DNA from: Bacillota bacterium
GTDB lineage: Bacteria > Bacillota > Limnochordia > Limnochordales > DUMU01
Reading direction: 5' to 3'
Length of the DNA: 64,000 nt
Assembly (NCBI GenBank): GCA_012839805.1
Contig: DUMU01000016.1
Location: 27,131-91,130, forward strand
Shown: piece after piece, positions 32,599-43,632 of the stretch
Layout: each line of letters starts with the position of its first letter
Position numbering within the stretch: position 1 is the stretch's first letter
Notes under the pieces: model-generated
Told to the model about the DNA's origin: nothing
Database searches by the model: none
Seen by the model: the letters and a program-made list of their open reading frames with translations, nothing else
Translations under genes and position numbers: made by a program

Positions 32599-33906
32599 TT
32601 GAAAGAGCTCGGAGAGCGGCAAGCCGAACAGGGACGAGCTGCGGCGGTGCGACGGCAGGCAGTACGGTTCATCGTGCTGCTCGGCGTGGTCAGCCTGTTT
32701 TCGGATATGGTATACGAAGGAGCAAGGAGCGCGACGGGGCCGTTCTTGCTATCGCTCGGAGCCAGTGCCGGAGTGGTAGGTACGGTCGCCGGGTTGGGCG
32801 AACTGCTCGGATATGCGTTGCGCCTGGTGTCGGGGGATGTAGCAGACCGGACCCGAAGGTATTGGTTACTCACGGGAATCGGGTACGCGGTCAACTTGCT
32901 GTCCGTTCCCCTCTTGGCCCTGGCAGGGCGGTGGGACGTCGCGGCCGGGCTGGTCCTGATCGAACGGATTGGAAAGGGCATCCGGACGCCGTCCCGGGAC
33001 GTATTGCTGTCGTACGCCACGCGTGAGGTCGGACGGGGATTCGGCTTCGGCCTGCATGAGGCACTCGACCAGATCGGTGCAATCCTGGGACCGCTGGTGG
33101 TGGCAGGAGCAGCTTTCGCCGGCGAGGGTTACCGGACCGGGTTTGCCTGGCTCCTTGCTCCGGCGATCCTGGCCCTGGGAACGCTGGCGGCGGCGCGGCT
33201 CATATACGCCTCGCCGCAGCGATTCGAAGCGACGGGCCAGGGGGAGGGTTCGGACCCTAGCGCAGGTGCGGCTGCGGCCGCCGCGAGGGGTACGGGAACG
33301 GATACGGGCGCAGCCGGTGGTGCGGCCCCTCGACCGGAGTACCTTTGGGGCCTGGGCCGGGGGCTGTGGCTCTACATCGCTTTCTCCGGCCTGACCGTCT
33401 TCGGGTTTGCCCACTTCCAACTGCTTTCCTACCACTTCAAAGCCGTGGGACTCATGAGCGACGCTCTCATCCCTCTGGCCTTCGCCATCGCCATGGGCGT
33501 CGACGCGGTTGCCGCCCTGATCGTAGGCAGGGCTTACGACCGTTCCGGGCTCAATGTCCTGCTGGCGCTTCCGGTCGGAACACTCCTTGCCAGCGTGCTC
33601 GCTTTCGGCTCCCGCCCGGGACTGGCCTGGGCAGGCCTTCTGGTTTGGGGCGTGGTGATGGGAGTTCAGGAGACGATCATGCGGGCTGCCATCGCCGACC
33701 TTTCCCCCCTCGCCATGCGAGGGCGAGCCTATGGCGTTTTCAACACCGTCTTCGGCATCGCCTGGTTCGTGGGCAGCGCCATCATGGGCTTCCTGTACGA
33801 CGTTTCGGTCACCGCAGTGATCGTGTTCGCGGTCGTGGTCCAGCTTCTAGCCCTGCCCGTTTTCGCCGTGCTGCATCGTACTGGTACTGCCAGGGCAGCT
33901 GGCTAA
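32599..33906 (+). CDS. MFS transporter
   Basis: A 435-residue major facilitator permease with about twelve hydrophobic segments. The N-half opens RFIVLLGVVSLFSDMVYEGA, and the loop between segments 2 and 3 includes SGDVADRTRRYW, the MFS signature position. IERIGKGIRTPSRDVLLSY suggests the YfcJ/CynX-like or metabolite-exporter group, but no substrate can be named. The central cytoplasmic loop carries a low-complexity Gly/Ala/Thr insert (33235-33335). The start is TTG at 32599 behind GAAGGG. Its stop overlaps the stop of the convergent exporter gene by bases 33904-33905. Confidence 0.88.
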   Translation: MKELGERQAEQGRAAAVRRQAVRFIVLLGVVSLFSDMVYEGARSATGPFLLSLGASAGVVGTVAGLGELLGYALRLVSGDVADRTRRYWLLTGIGYAVNLLSVPLLALAGRWDVAAGLVLIERIGKGIRTPSRDVLLSYATREVGRGFGFGLHEALDQIGAILGPLVVAGAAFAGEGYRTGFAWLLAPAILALGTLAAARLIYASPQRFEATGQGEGSDPSAGAAAAAARGTGTDTGAAGGAAPRPEYLWGLGRGLWLYIAFSGLTVFGFAHFQLLSYHFKAVGLMSDALIPLAFAIAMGVDAVAALIVGRAYDRSGLNVLLALPVGTLLASVLAFGSRPGLAWAGLLVWGVVMGVQETIMRAAIADLSPLAMRGRAYGVFNTVFGIAWFVGSAIMGFLYDVSVTAVIVFAVVVQLLALPVFAVLHRTGTARAAG

Positions 33907-35645
33907 GGTGACTCCAGCCGATCGAAGAGACGGGCCGCCACCGCCAGCACCAGGGCGGCGATGGCCACCGCCCCGGCGGCGGCAAGCAATAAGGCCAGGC
34001 GCACCGAACCCCCGGCCAGGAGTCCCAGCACCGGTAGTGGCACCACCAGGACCAGGCACAAAACAAACACCATGAACCGCAAGAGACTCCGGGTGAACGG
34101 TGGCAGCCAGGAGGGGACGATGATGGTTCCGAGCAGGACCGTTGCCTGGCCGAGCGCGCAAAGGGCAAGGAGCAACAGCCAGCTGGCCAGAGCGCTGGCG
34201 GCGATGGAGGCGAAGCCGGCACCGGCTCGCCCCACGGTCCCGACCAGCACGGAGGTCCAAAGCATGAGACTAGCATCCAGGGAGACGTCAAACCAAGGGA
34301 CGACGGCAGTTGCCAGGAGCCGTCGCCAGGGCGCGGCCGGGATCAGGAAAATGTGCGGCTGCCGCAGTTCGTCGGCGAGGTAACCCGATCCCTGGGAAAG
34401 CAGTGGCATCGCCAAGGGGACAAGCCAAAGCCAGAATGACGCCAGGTTGAGATAGCGGACCAGAAGACCCAGACCCGCGCCGAACAGGCCGATGAAAACC
34501 AGGCTATATACTGCCGTCGCCCGCTCGAACCGCAGGTAGCGCAAAGCCTGCTCCCAGGTTATCGCCCACGCCCCGCGGCCAAAAGGCGGGACGGACACGT
34601 GGCTGAGGCGGGGATCGGCGCTGCGCCCGAGCATGGTCAGCACCGTACCCTGCAGGTCGGTGGCCTGGGCCTCGCCGGCTTTCTTCGCCACCTCCGCCGC
34701 CTGAATGAACGTCTGCGTTTGCGCTACCGCCGGCTCGTAGTAGTCCTCGGCCAGGTGGAGGGCGGCGGCCGCCAGAGCGCCGACCAAAAGCAACGTGGCC
34801 AGGAAACCCTCCCGGGTCGCGGCCGGCCAGCCCGGAGCTTCTCTCCTGCTTGCGGCACCTGTGGCCTCCCGGGCAAACTGCCACTCGAAAGGCAGGCCGA
34901 AGCTGGCGAGCCAGCGCAGGGGCGGCAGCTCGGCAGCCTTCTCGAGCCGCTCGAAAGTCACTTCAAGGGCAGGCCTGATTCCGGCCACTCCCTGTCCTCC
35001 CTGCCCCCGGAAGGCAGGCCATAATGCCCAAACCGCGAGGATGGTCGCCACGACCACCACTGCCGCCCGCAGCCGGCGACCTATCCCCGCCGCCCGCTCC
35101 GCCGGCTTCCGGTGAACTGCCAACCACCCCACCGCCCCCACCAGCTCCGCCACCATGTGGATCAACACGAAGGCGGCCAGCAGGCTGAATACCCCGCTGA
35201 ATCCCACCGGATAGTCCAGTTTCATCAGCACGAGGAGCGACCAGACGAGGTTCGGGATCGCTCGCAGTAGCTCGAGGAAAAGCTGGCGCAGGAACTGGCC
35301 GGCGAGGACCACCCGCGGGGAGATGGGAGCGGGAAGCAACAGGCTCACGTCGGCGGAACTGAAGATGACCGGCGGCCGGCGGGGGGCGCCGTACAGGCTC
35401 GTGAGTATCGCCACCAGGGCCCAGCCCGCCAGCACGGCCGTGGCCGGCGGTCGGAACCCCATTACCATTGCCTCTGCCTGGGCCTCGTGGTTGCCGGGCG
35501 CGGCCGAAAACCTCGCTACCTGCACCATGACCGCGACGAACCCGATGACGATCAGCCCGTAGAAGACCAGCCAGCCCGGCGAACGCAGAAGGCGCCGTAG
35601 CCGGTTGCGGAATTGCCACCACTCAAGCTGCAGCAGTGCTCTCAC
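33903..35645 (-). CDS. ABC exporter membrane subunit
   Basis: A 580-residue integral membrane protein. The N-terminus LEWWQFRNRLRRLLRSPGW is followed by about ten hydrophobic segments. A soluble stretch sits near 260-340 (AEDYYEPAVAQTQTF) and a second membrane half contains GSGYLADELRQPHIFLIPA. This layout matches putative Bacillota ABC exporters (the ABC_export-type family) rather than importer permeases. Its ATG overlaps the ATPase stop by four bases, so the two are translated together. The cargo is unknown. Confidence 0.8.
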   Translation of the reverse strand: MRALLQLEWWQFRNRLRRLLRSPGWLVFYGLIVIGFVAVMVQVARFSAAPGNHEAQAEAMVMGFRPPATAVLAGWALVAILTSLYGAPRRPPVIFSSADVSLLLPAPISPRVVLAGQFLRQLFLELLRAIPNLVWSLLVLMKLDYPVGFSGVFSLLAAFVLIHMVAELVGAVGWLAVHRKPAERAAGIGRRLRAAVVVVATILAVWALWPAFRGQGGQGVAGIRPALEVTFERLEKAAELPPLRWLASFGLPFEWQFAREATGAASRREAPGWPAATREGFLATLLLVGALAAAALHLAEDYYEPAVAQTQTFIQAAEVAKKAGEAQATDLQGTVLTMLGRSADPRLSHVSVPPFGRGAWAITWEQALRYLRFERATAVYSLVFIGLFGAGLGLLVRYLNLASFWLWLVPLAMPLLSQGSGYLADELRQPHIFLIPAAPWRRLLATAVVPWFDVSLDASLMLWTSVLVGTVGRAGAGFASIAASALASWLLLLALCALGQATVLLGTIIVPSWLPPFTRSLLRFMVFVLCLVLVVPLPVLGLLAGGSVRLALLLAAAGAVAIAALVLAVAARLFDRLESP

Positions 35646-36481
35646 TCTGGGTTCACCCGTCCGTCATTCATAATCGCTTCGAAGAAGACATCTTCCAGGG
35701 GCGTGCCGGTGGGCAGGTGGAATTGGTCGCGCAGCCGCGCCAGCGATCCCTCGGCTACCCGCCGGCCTTTGTGCATGATCAGTGCCCGGTCGCAGATCCG
35801 CTCCACGCTCTCCAGCATGTGCGTGCTGATCAAGAGGCCTACCCCGGAGTCTCGCAGTTCCAAAAAGAGCTCGCGCAGCTGCCGCTGCGCCGGCGGATCA
35901 AGACCGACCATTGGTTCGTCGAGGATGAGGAGGGAAGGGTGGTGCAGCAGGGCAGTACAGATCAGGAGCTTCTGGCGCATTCCCTTGGAAAGGCCCGAAG
36001 CAAGGGTATCCCGCTTATCCCAAAGGTCGAATCGTTTGAGCAACTTTTCCGCCTCCGCCCGCCAGTTGGCCGGGCCGGAGTGGTCGCCGGCACGTCCCTG
36101 CCGCCCGCCGCGGTGACCTGGCCCGTCGAGACCGTAGGCGAGCGCCACGAACTGCAGATGTTCCCAGGGGGTAAGCAGTTCATAAACGGTGGGCACTTCG
36201 GGTACCCAACCGACGATCTGGCGGGAACGGGGTTTGCGTGCCGGTAGGCCGTCGATGGTGATTTCGCCCCATTGGGGCCGCAAGAGGCCGACTATGCACT
36301 TGAGTGTGGTTGTCTTCCCGGCCCCGTTCGGCCCCAGCATGGCCAGGATCTCGCCCCGGTTGACGGTAAAGGAGAGGTCGCATACCGCCTGCACGCTGCC
36401 GAACCACTTGCTCAGGCCCCTCACCTTCAGCAAGGTTTGGGCCGGCAGCGGCGGCTGCCGGTCGCCCCCGGACGTGGTCAT
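35642..36481 (-). CDS. ABC transporter ATPase, exporter type
   Basis: A 279-residue nucleotide-binding subunit. Walker A is LGPNGAGKTT (near residue 49), the Q-loop region is WVPEVPTVYELL, the signature is LASGLSKGMRQKL, Walker B is LLILDEPMVGLDPPA and the switch histidine is in LLISTHML. An inserted Gly/Arg-rich loop (GPGHRGGRQGRAGDHSG, 36073-36123) extends the helical domain. ATG at 36481 has GGGAGG 12 bases upstream. It is the first gene of a two-gene operon with the membrane subunit and probably powers export. Confidence 0.95.
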   Translation of the reverse strand: MTTSGGDRQPPLPAQTLLKVRGLSKWFGSVQAVCDLSFTVNRGEILAMLGPNGAGKTTTLKCIVGLLRPQWGEITIDGLPARKPRSRQIVGWVPEVPTVYELLTPWEHLQFVALAYGLDGPGHRGGRQGRAGDHSGPANWRAEAEKLLKRFDLWDKRDTLASGLSKGMRQKLLICTALLHHPSLLILDEPMVGLDPPAQRQLRELFLELRDSGVGLLISTHMLESVERICDRALIMHKGRRVAEGSLARLRDQFHLPTGTPLEDVFFEAIMNDGRVNPE

Positions 36482-36657
36482 TACAATGACAGCCTCCCGG
36501 TCGCAGGCCTGATCCCTGGTTTGCCCAGGCGGCCCTCGGTTCGTCTTCCACTAGCGCGGTAAACTGGATTTTTCCCTCTTTGGCCTCATTCCTGCTTCAT
36601 CGTAGAGGAAGCCGGGTCGGCCCATGCCGGGCTCGAACTCCGGTCTGCCTGCCCGTC

Positions 36658-36686
36658 TTGCCATCTTATGGCTAGCATGGTAAACT
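36658..36686 (+). promoter_or_regulatory. Sigma-A promoter of the second barrel gene
   Basis: TTGCCA (36658-36663), 17 bases, TAAACT (36681-36686), with the GTG start 55 bases downstream at 36741. No other feature was recognised in 36482-36657. Confidence 0.55.
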
Positions 36687-36740
36687 CAGGACTACCGGAC
36701 GGCAGGTATGTCCGGAAAGAGCGAAGGGGAGGCCGATGCC

Positions 36741-38492
36741 GTGTCCACCGGGGAAGGAACACTGGCCGCCAGGACGGGTATGAATCTGTACATGGCTTGC
36801 GCCCTTGGAACGCTGATGCTTGGTCTTATTGGTTACCGGCCGGCCGAGGCCGCGGCCCCGGTGGTTCAATCCCCGCCCAAGAGCTCGTGGATCGGCCTCC
36901 GGTATACCCCGGAAGAAGGGCTGCGCGGGCTGGTGCAGCTGCAGTTAGAGGTGGCGATCCACGCTCCATTTGAACCCGTCACCGGTACGAGTGATGCGCA
37001 GGAGTGCGGAGTGAGGTTGCAGCTTTGCTCGTACGATGAGGCGTTCTCCTTCTTGGAGACCCCGCGGGAGCTGTCCCTCAGGCCCGAAACCATCACCATC
37101 GAAGGGCGGGGCGCCCTTTGGGAGGGAGGGCAGCCGGTTCACTGGGTGTTGGGAGATTTTCAAATGCCCCTCCCCGCGGAGCTGGCAGGTGACACCCGGA
37201 GAAGCTCCGTTCGCGGCGTCATGGGCGAGGGTACGAATGCTTCGTTTTTCTTCGGCTGGGCCGCCAGCAGCGTGGAGCCTCTCACTCGAAACGAGGAATG
37301 GCCCGGTCAAGACTACCTTGTGTACGGGGGGCAGGTCGCGTGGACGAGGCCCCTGGCCCAGGGCCAGGCCGGCAGAGACGGGGAGCGCAACCTCAAGGGC
37401 AACCTTGCCGTCGCCACCCGCACCGGAACGATTCCGCCTGCGCCAGGTGCTCCGAGCCGGGCTTCGGAGAGTTACCGGGAAACCGCGGGAATGCTGTCGG
37501 GTTCTTTGGAGTGGTGGGACCAGATGCAGGCTGCCGGCTCAAAACCGGGAACCGCTCGGAAGAACCGCATCGAGGGGTTGGCGGCGTGGCAGACGGTGGC
37601 CGAAACGTTCCGCAGTTGGGGACTGTGGTGGGAGCAGGAATGGAGGGGAGAGCGGCAACGACTCCATCGGGTCAGCTTGGGGTTTCACTCGGTTCCTGCC
37701 GGCTTCCTGCCGTGGGCCGCCCGGCGATCCGCGAGCAAAAACCGCCTCTACCGGTGGCGGGGAGAGACGGCGGTGGCGTCGGAGGGAACTGCCTGGGTTT
37801 CACCCGGGTGGGTCTGGCCAGGTCCACCCATGGCCTGGAAACTGCAGTGGGATACGGCAGCCGGCCTGCGGGCCCGCGCCGGCGATGGCGAGCAAGAACG
37901 GGGATTCGCCAGAGGCCGGCTCCAAGCCGAAGGCACGTTCCCTGACGGTACCTGCCTCGCCGGCGTCCAGTGCCGGCTCCGGGCGAACGTTGACCTCACC
38001 AGGCAACCAGAGCCAGAACCGGGATCACCAGCACCGGCAGGGGAGGGCGGGTTAACTCGCGCCGGGTCGGAGACCGTAACGGAGGCGTGGGCAGACTTGC
38101 GCATATCCCGCCAAGCAGGAGCATGGACTCCCTGGTACATGTTGCGTTGGCAAAACTCGACTCCTTCCCAAGACGGTGACGAGAGTGCCGGCGGTGGAGG
38201 CGATGAAGACGCGCCATCGGACGCGAGCCCCGGGGACGACGGCCAAATGTCACTCTTGTCCCGGTTAACCCACACCCTGGGCTTTGCCGTCGATCTCCCA
38301 GCCGGGCCGCTCGAGGGGCTCAAAGCTACCTGGACCAGCTCGCTGGCGGCGGATCGGTCACCGGTTCATTCGGTAGCGGTGAGCTATCTCTCACCGGCCG
38401 GCTGGGAATGGCAGCTGAAGTGGACGTGGCCGGATGATCCCGACCGGACCACGGATTGCCGCGCCCAGCTCCGTAGCCGCTTCGGGTTTTGA
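36741..38492 (+). CDS. Exported beta-barrel-like protein ending in phenylalanine
   Basis: A 583-residue exported protein of unknown family. A signal peptide (MNLYMACALGTLMLGLIGY, ending PAEAAA) begins near residue 14. The remainder is rich in alternating aromatic/polar strands (ASFFFGWAASSV, YLVYGGQVAWTRPL, LWWEQEWRGERQ, WELQLKW-like segments). The last residues LRSRFGF end in Phe, the usual terminal signal of outer-membrane barrels. A glycine/acid-rich loop occurs near 38175-38245. GTG at 36741 was chosen because AAGGGGAGG lies eight bases upstream; the ATG at 36708 precedes that site. It has its own promoter at 36658-36686 and precedes glmS on the same strand. An outer-membrane location is inferred. 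Confidence 0.55.
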   Translation: MSTGEGTLAARTGMNLYMACALGTLMLGLIGYRPAEAAAPVVQSPPKSSWIGLRYTPEEGLRGLVQLQLEVAIHAPFEPVTGTSDAQECGVRLQLCSYDEAFSFLETPRELSLRPETITIEGRGALWEGGQPVHWVLGDFQMPLPAELAGDTRRSSVRGVMGEGTNASFFFGWAASSVEPLTRNEEWPGQDYLVYGGQVAWTRPLAQGQAGRDGERNLKGNLAVATRTGTIPPAPGAPSRASESYRETAGMLSGSLEWWDQMQAAGSKPGTARKNRIEGLAAWQTVAETFRSWGLWWEQEWRGERQRLHRVSLGFHSVPAGFLPWAARRSASKNRLYRWRGETAVASEGTAWVSPGWVWPGPPMAWKLQWDTAAGLRARAGDGEQERGFARGRLQAEGTFPDGTCLAGVQCRLRANVDLTRQPEPEPGSPAPAGEGGLTRAGSETVTEAWADLRISRQAGAWTPWYMLRWQNSTPSQDGDESAGGGGDEDAPSDASPGDDGQMSLLSRLTHTLGFAVDLPAGPLEGLKATWTSSLAADRSPVHSVAVSYLSPAGWEWQLKWTWPDDPDRTTDCRAQLRSRFGF

Positions 38493-38527
38493 AGCGAGGG
38501 GCGAGACCGGCAGGTGGGGATGACTCG

Positions 38528-38575
38528 CCGGCCAGGAAGGTTGACGGCGAGTGGAGCTGAGAATATCCTGGCCGG
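38528..38575. terminator. Inverted repeat between the barrel gene and glmS
   Basis: CCGGCCAGGA and TCCTGGCCGG pair exactly around a 28-base loop, 36 bases after the barrel gene stop. It could end that transcript, though no T-run follows. The region 38493-38772 otherwise shows GC-rich repeats and no gene; I searched it for a glmS ribozyme and did not find the conserved core. Confidence 0.35.
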
Positions 38576-38772
38576 TCGCCGCGCGGTGCAACCGTAGCTG
38601 CAAACAGTCCAAGCTAAGACCGCGGGTGCAGGTGGCGGGATGGCCCGCCTGGCGGCTCTTGCCTTGCCGGCCGGCTAGCCGGCCCGGCTGGGGTCAACGG
38701 CCGGCGGTGGAGGGGCTGCTGCCGGTCTCCGCCGGCGGCGAGGGCGGCGTATCCGAGGGAGGTTCGGGAAGA

Positions 38773-40728
<1,956 letters not shown>

Positions 40729-40835
40729 AACGCTCGCCGGCAGAGACAAGCGCAAGATTCCACGGAGGAATCCTCCCGAGGCCGTCGAAGTCGAGGAGGC
40801 GATGTGCAAAAGCCTTCTTAGGAGGTGCACGGGAA

Positions 40836-42230
40836 GTGACGGTATCACAGGCACGGGGTGGGTCTCGGATCGTTCGTCCTACGCGTGCCGGAGGACCCGG
40901 GCCGGCTGCCAGGGTCACGGTAGGACTTCTGGTGGGAGTAACCTTAATGGCCCTGGGAACAGGCCTGCCCGGGCGGGCGGAGGCGGCGCAAATAAGCGGG
41001 AAGATCCAGGTTTTCGCGTCGGCCGAAGCCGATGAGCAGCGGAACAAGTACCAGGAAAACGTCCTGCGGCAGTTCGAAAAGCTCTACCCGGGGGTCAAGG
41101 TCACGACCGAGCGAGGGCCCTGGCCCTGGTATACGAGATTCCAGTCCTTGTTGGTAAGCGGGCTCGCGCCGGACATCTGGATGTCGGCCGGTATGTACGC
41201 CTCGAACCAGTACGTCGAGCAAGGGGTCTGGAAGGATCTCAATCCGCTCATCGCCCGCGACAAGGTTGACCTGAGCCAGTACTTCCAACCCACGTTGGAC
41301 GCGAGCACGTTCAGAGGGATGCGATACGGGCTGCCGGTGGGCATGTTCACGGACGCGTTGATCTACAACGTGGACCTCTTCAACCAGGCCGGTTTGCCCG
41401 ACCCGCCTCACGATTACGATGATACTAGCTGGACCTGGGACAAGTTCCTCGACTATGGCAAGAAGTTGACCAAAGACAGGAATGGTGACGGTATCCCTGA
41501 GATCTGGGGCATCGACGGCATCGGCCACCTGGACACCGTCGCAGCGTCCTTCGGCTCTTTCCCCCCCTTCTCCTCCGATTTCCGCAAGGCGTTGTACGAC
41601 GCGCCGGGTATGGTGAAGGCGTACCAGCTGGCCCAGGATATACAGTTCAAATACCACATTAGTCCGACCTACGCCGAACGCGTATCGCTCAACCTGGGCG
41701 GGGTTGCTTTCGACCGGGGAGTAGCGGGCATGCTCATCGACTTCACGACCCGGGCCGGGAACTACGTGGGTCGTAAGGACCTCCGCTTCGATCTGGCGGC
41801 CAAGCCACGCGGCCCGGCCGGTCCGAAGGTGCTCCTCTACCTCAACACCTTGAATCTGATCGAGAGCGGCCCCAACCCCGAGGCAGCCTGGGAACTGATC
41901 AAGTACCTGTCGCGCCCCGACGTGCTGCCGGGGCTGGCGGTATACGGGTACAATGCCATTCCCCCGACCAAGAATGGAGCGTTGCTCTTCGTAGAGAACA
42001 TGAAGAAGCAGCGGCCGGAGGTAGACTGGCTGGTCTTCATCAAGGGCGCCAGCTACGCCATCCCGGTGGAGTACTGGCGGCCTAACTACGGCGAGGTGAA
42101 GGCCGCCGTGGATACTATCGGAGGGCAGATCCGAAATAACGAAAAGGACGTCTCGAGCGGCCTGAAGGAGCTGAATGAACGGGTTCAGGCCATTCTGGAC
42201 CAGTACTGGGCGGAGAAAGCCAAAAAGTGA
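40836..42230 (+). CDS. ABC transporter sugar-binding protein (family 1)
   Basis: A 464-residue periplasmic binding protein. A signal peptide with basic N-region and hydrophobic core (VTVGLLVGVTLMALGTGL) ends GRAEA-AQ with no lipobox cysteine. The mature sequence includes FEKLYPGVKVTTE, GLAPDIWMSAGMYA, SWTWDKFLDYGKKLTKD and NPEAAWELIKYLSRP, all family landmarks. GTG at 40836 was chosen because TTAGGAGG lies 10 bases upstream. A longer frame begins at 40725, overlapping the glmS stop, but lacks a signal peptide at its start. It follows glmS by 107 bases and probably has its own expression. No permease genes accompany it. Confidence 0.92.
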   Translation: MTVSQARGGSRIVRPTRAGGPGPAARVTVGLLVGVTLMALGTGLPGRAEAAQISGKIQVFASAEADEQRNKYQENVLRQFEKLYPGVKVTTERGPWPWYTRFQSLLVSGLAPDIWMSAGMYASNQYVEQGVWKDLNPLIARDKVDLSQYFQPTLDASTFRGMRYGLPVGMFTDALIYNVDLFNQAGLPDPPHDYDDTSWTWDKFLDYGKKLTKDRNGDGIPEIWGIDGIGHLDTVAASFGSFPPFSSDFRKALYDAPGMVKAYQLAQDIQFKYHISPTYAERVSLNLGGVAFDRGVAGMLIDFTTRAGNYVGRKDLRFDLAAKPRGPAGPKVLLYLNTLNLIESGPNPEAAWELIKYLSRPDVLPGLAVYGYNAIPPTKNGALLFVENMKKQRPEVDWLVFIKGASYAIPVEYWRPNYGEVKAAVDTIGGQIRNNEKDVSSGLKELNERVQAILDQYWAEKAKK

Positions 42231-42238
42231 TCAAAGCA

Positions 42239-42296
42239 GGAGCGGGGGTAAAGGCGGGCACATGATGCCGATGCCGACGACTTCTACCCCCGCTCC
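42239..42296. terminator. Inverted repeat after the sugar-binding protein gene
   Basis: GGAGCGGGGGTA and TACCCCCGCTCC pair exactly around a 34-base loop, nine bases past the stop. It separates this gene from the convergent rubredoxin-like gene and could serve both. Confidence 0.45.
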
Positions 42297-42332
42297 CGCC
42301 GCCCTACCGCATCGCCTACCGGCGCCGGGCCG

Positions 42333-42467
42333 CTACCGGGACCCCGCTTTGCCGTCCGTTCCCTCATCCTTCTTCCTGAACTCCGTGCCGTCACATTCCG
42401 GGCACTTGCGGGGCTTGCAGCGCCCCTCTTTCTCGTAGCCGCAACGGGTGCAGACCCAAACCGCCAC
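42333..42467 (-). CDS. Rubredoxin-like zinc-ribbon mini-protein
   Basis: A 44-residue protein. It reads MAVWVCTRCGYEKEG, then RCKPRKCPECDGTEFRKK, giving CxxC...C...CxxC, the small rubredoxin-like or zinc-ribbon pattern common in anaerobic Bacillota. GTG at 42467 follows GAGGAGG by nine bases, and the stop TAG is at 42333. It probably binds one iron or zinc ion; a redox or structural role is unproven. It stands alone, divergent from the aldo/keto reductase gene. Confidence 0.75.
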   Translation of the reverse strand: MAVWVCTRCGYEKEGRCKPRKCPECDGTEFRKKDEGTDGKAGSR

Positions 42468-42635
42468 CGGTCTCTACCTCCTCGGCCAAGCATGAATGTC
42501 TCCCTCAGTCTACCACGCCCGAGGTCCATACGGCGCCGGGTACTTCCCGCCGCCACCTCCGTACCGGGATGTTATAATGAGAGGCGTTGCTAACACTGGC
42601 CGCACCTGCTACTTCGAGAAGGAGGAAACCAACCG

Positions 42636-43607
42636 ATGAACCAAACCGAATACCGGATGGAGTACCGTCATCTCGGCCAATGGGGCGTACGGGTCAGTTC
42701 CATATCGCTGGGCAGCTGGCTCACCTTCGGCGCCTCCGTCGACAAGGCAACCGCCATTCGTACCATCCGGCACGCCTACGATCTGGGGATCAACTTCTTC
42801 GACACCGCCAACGTGTATAACCGCGGCGCCGCCGAAGAGGTGGTGGGCGAAGCGCTGCGACCGCTTCCCCGGGAATCGTACGTGCTGGCCACCAAGGTCT
42901 ACTTTCCCATGGGCGAGGGGCCGAACGACCGGGGGCTTTCCCGCAAACACATCTTTGAACAGTGCCATGCGAGCCTCCGGCGCCTCGGCGTCGACTACAT
43001 CGACCTCTACCAGTGTCATCGCTACGACCCCGAAACGCCGCTGGAAGAGACGCTCCTCGCCCTGGAAGACCTGATCCGGCAGGGCAAGATCCTGTATGCC
43101 GGGGTCAGCGAGTGGAGCGCCGCCCGGATCACCGAGGCGATGGAGCTCGGACGCCGCCTGGGCCTGCACCCGCTGGTTTCGAACCAGCCCCGCTACAATC
43201 TGCTCCAACGGGAAATCGAGCACGAAGTCATACCGACCTGCGCCCGCTACGGGATGGGGATCGTGGTCTTCTCGCCTCTCGCCCAGGGCGTCCTGACCGG
43301 TAAATACCGCCCGGGAGCGGCGCCGCCCGCGGGGAGCCGGGCTGCCGACCCCAATTCCAATATGTTCATGAACCGGCTCCTCCAAGAATCGACGCTGCAG
43401 AAAGTCGAACGTCTTCGCCCCCTCGCGGCCCGTTACGGGCTTACCCTCGCCCAGCTGGCCCTGGCCTGGGTGCTCCGCCGGCCGGAAATCTCCAGCGCCA
43501 TCATCGGCGCCACCCGCCCGGAGCAGCTGGACGAAAACGTGAAGGCGGCGACGGTTCGCTTGAGCGACGAGGATTGGCAGGAGATAGAGAGTATCGTCGC
43601 CGGGTAG
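42636..43607 (+). CDS. Aldo/keto reductase (KCNAB-like)
   Basis: A 323-residue NADPH-dependent TIM-barrel oxidoreductase. The catalytic tetrad is visible: Asp in NFFDTANVYNRG with Tyr, Lys in VLATKVYFPMG and His in YQCHRYDP. The cofactor region SPLAQGVLTGKYRPG and SSAIIGATRPEQLDENVKA is typical of the AKR6/YdhF-like group related to potassium-channel beta subunits. ATG at 42636 follows AAGGAGG. A TATAAT box at 42573-42578 lies upstream without a clear -35 partner. The substrate is unknown; sugar or aldehyde reduction is likely. Confidence 0.93.
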   Translation: MNQTEYRMEYRHLGQWGVRVSSISLGSWLTFGASVDKATAIRTIRHAYDLGINFFDTANVYNRGAAEEVVGEALRPLPRESYVLATKVYFPMGEGPNDRGLSRKHIFEQCHASLRRLGVDYIDLYQCHRYDPETPLEETLLALEDLIRQGKILYAGVSEWSAARITEAMELGRRLGLHPLVSNQPRYNLLQREIEHEVIPTCARYGMGIVVFSPLAQGVLTGKYRPGAAPPAGSRAADPNSNMFMNRLLQESTLQKVERLRPLAARYGLTLAQLALAWVLRRPEISSAIIGATRPEQLDENVKAATVRLSDEDWQEIESIVAG

Positions 43608-43632
43608 CCGGCCCGTCGTACCCGGTTTTTAT

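Noticed and set aside
38493-38772. Possible glmS ribozyme in the leader of glmS
   Set aside because: A TTGACG-GCGAG-TGGAG stretch vaguely recalls the ribozyme core, but the cleavage-site AGCGCC element and the GGCGGATG segment are missing. A covariance-model search would decide.
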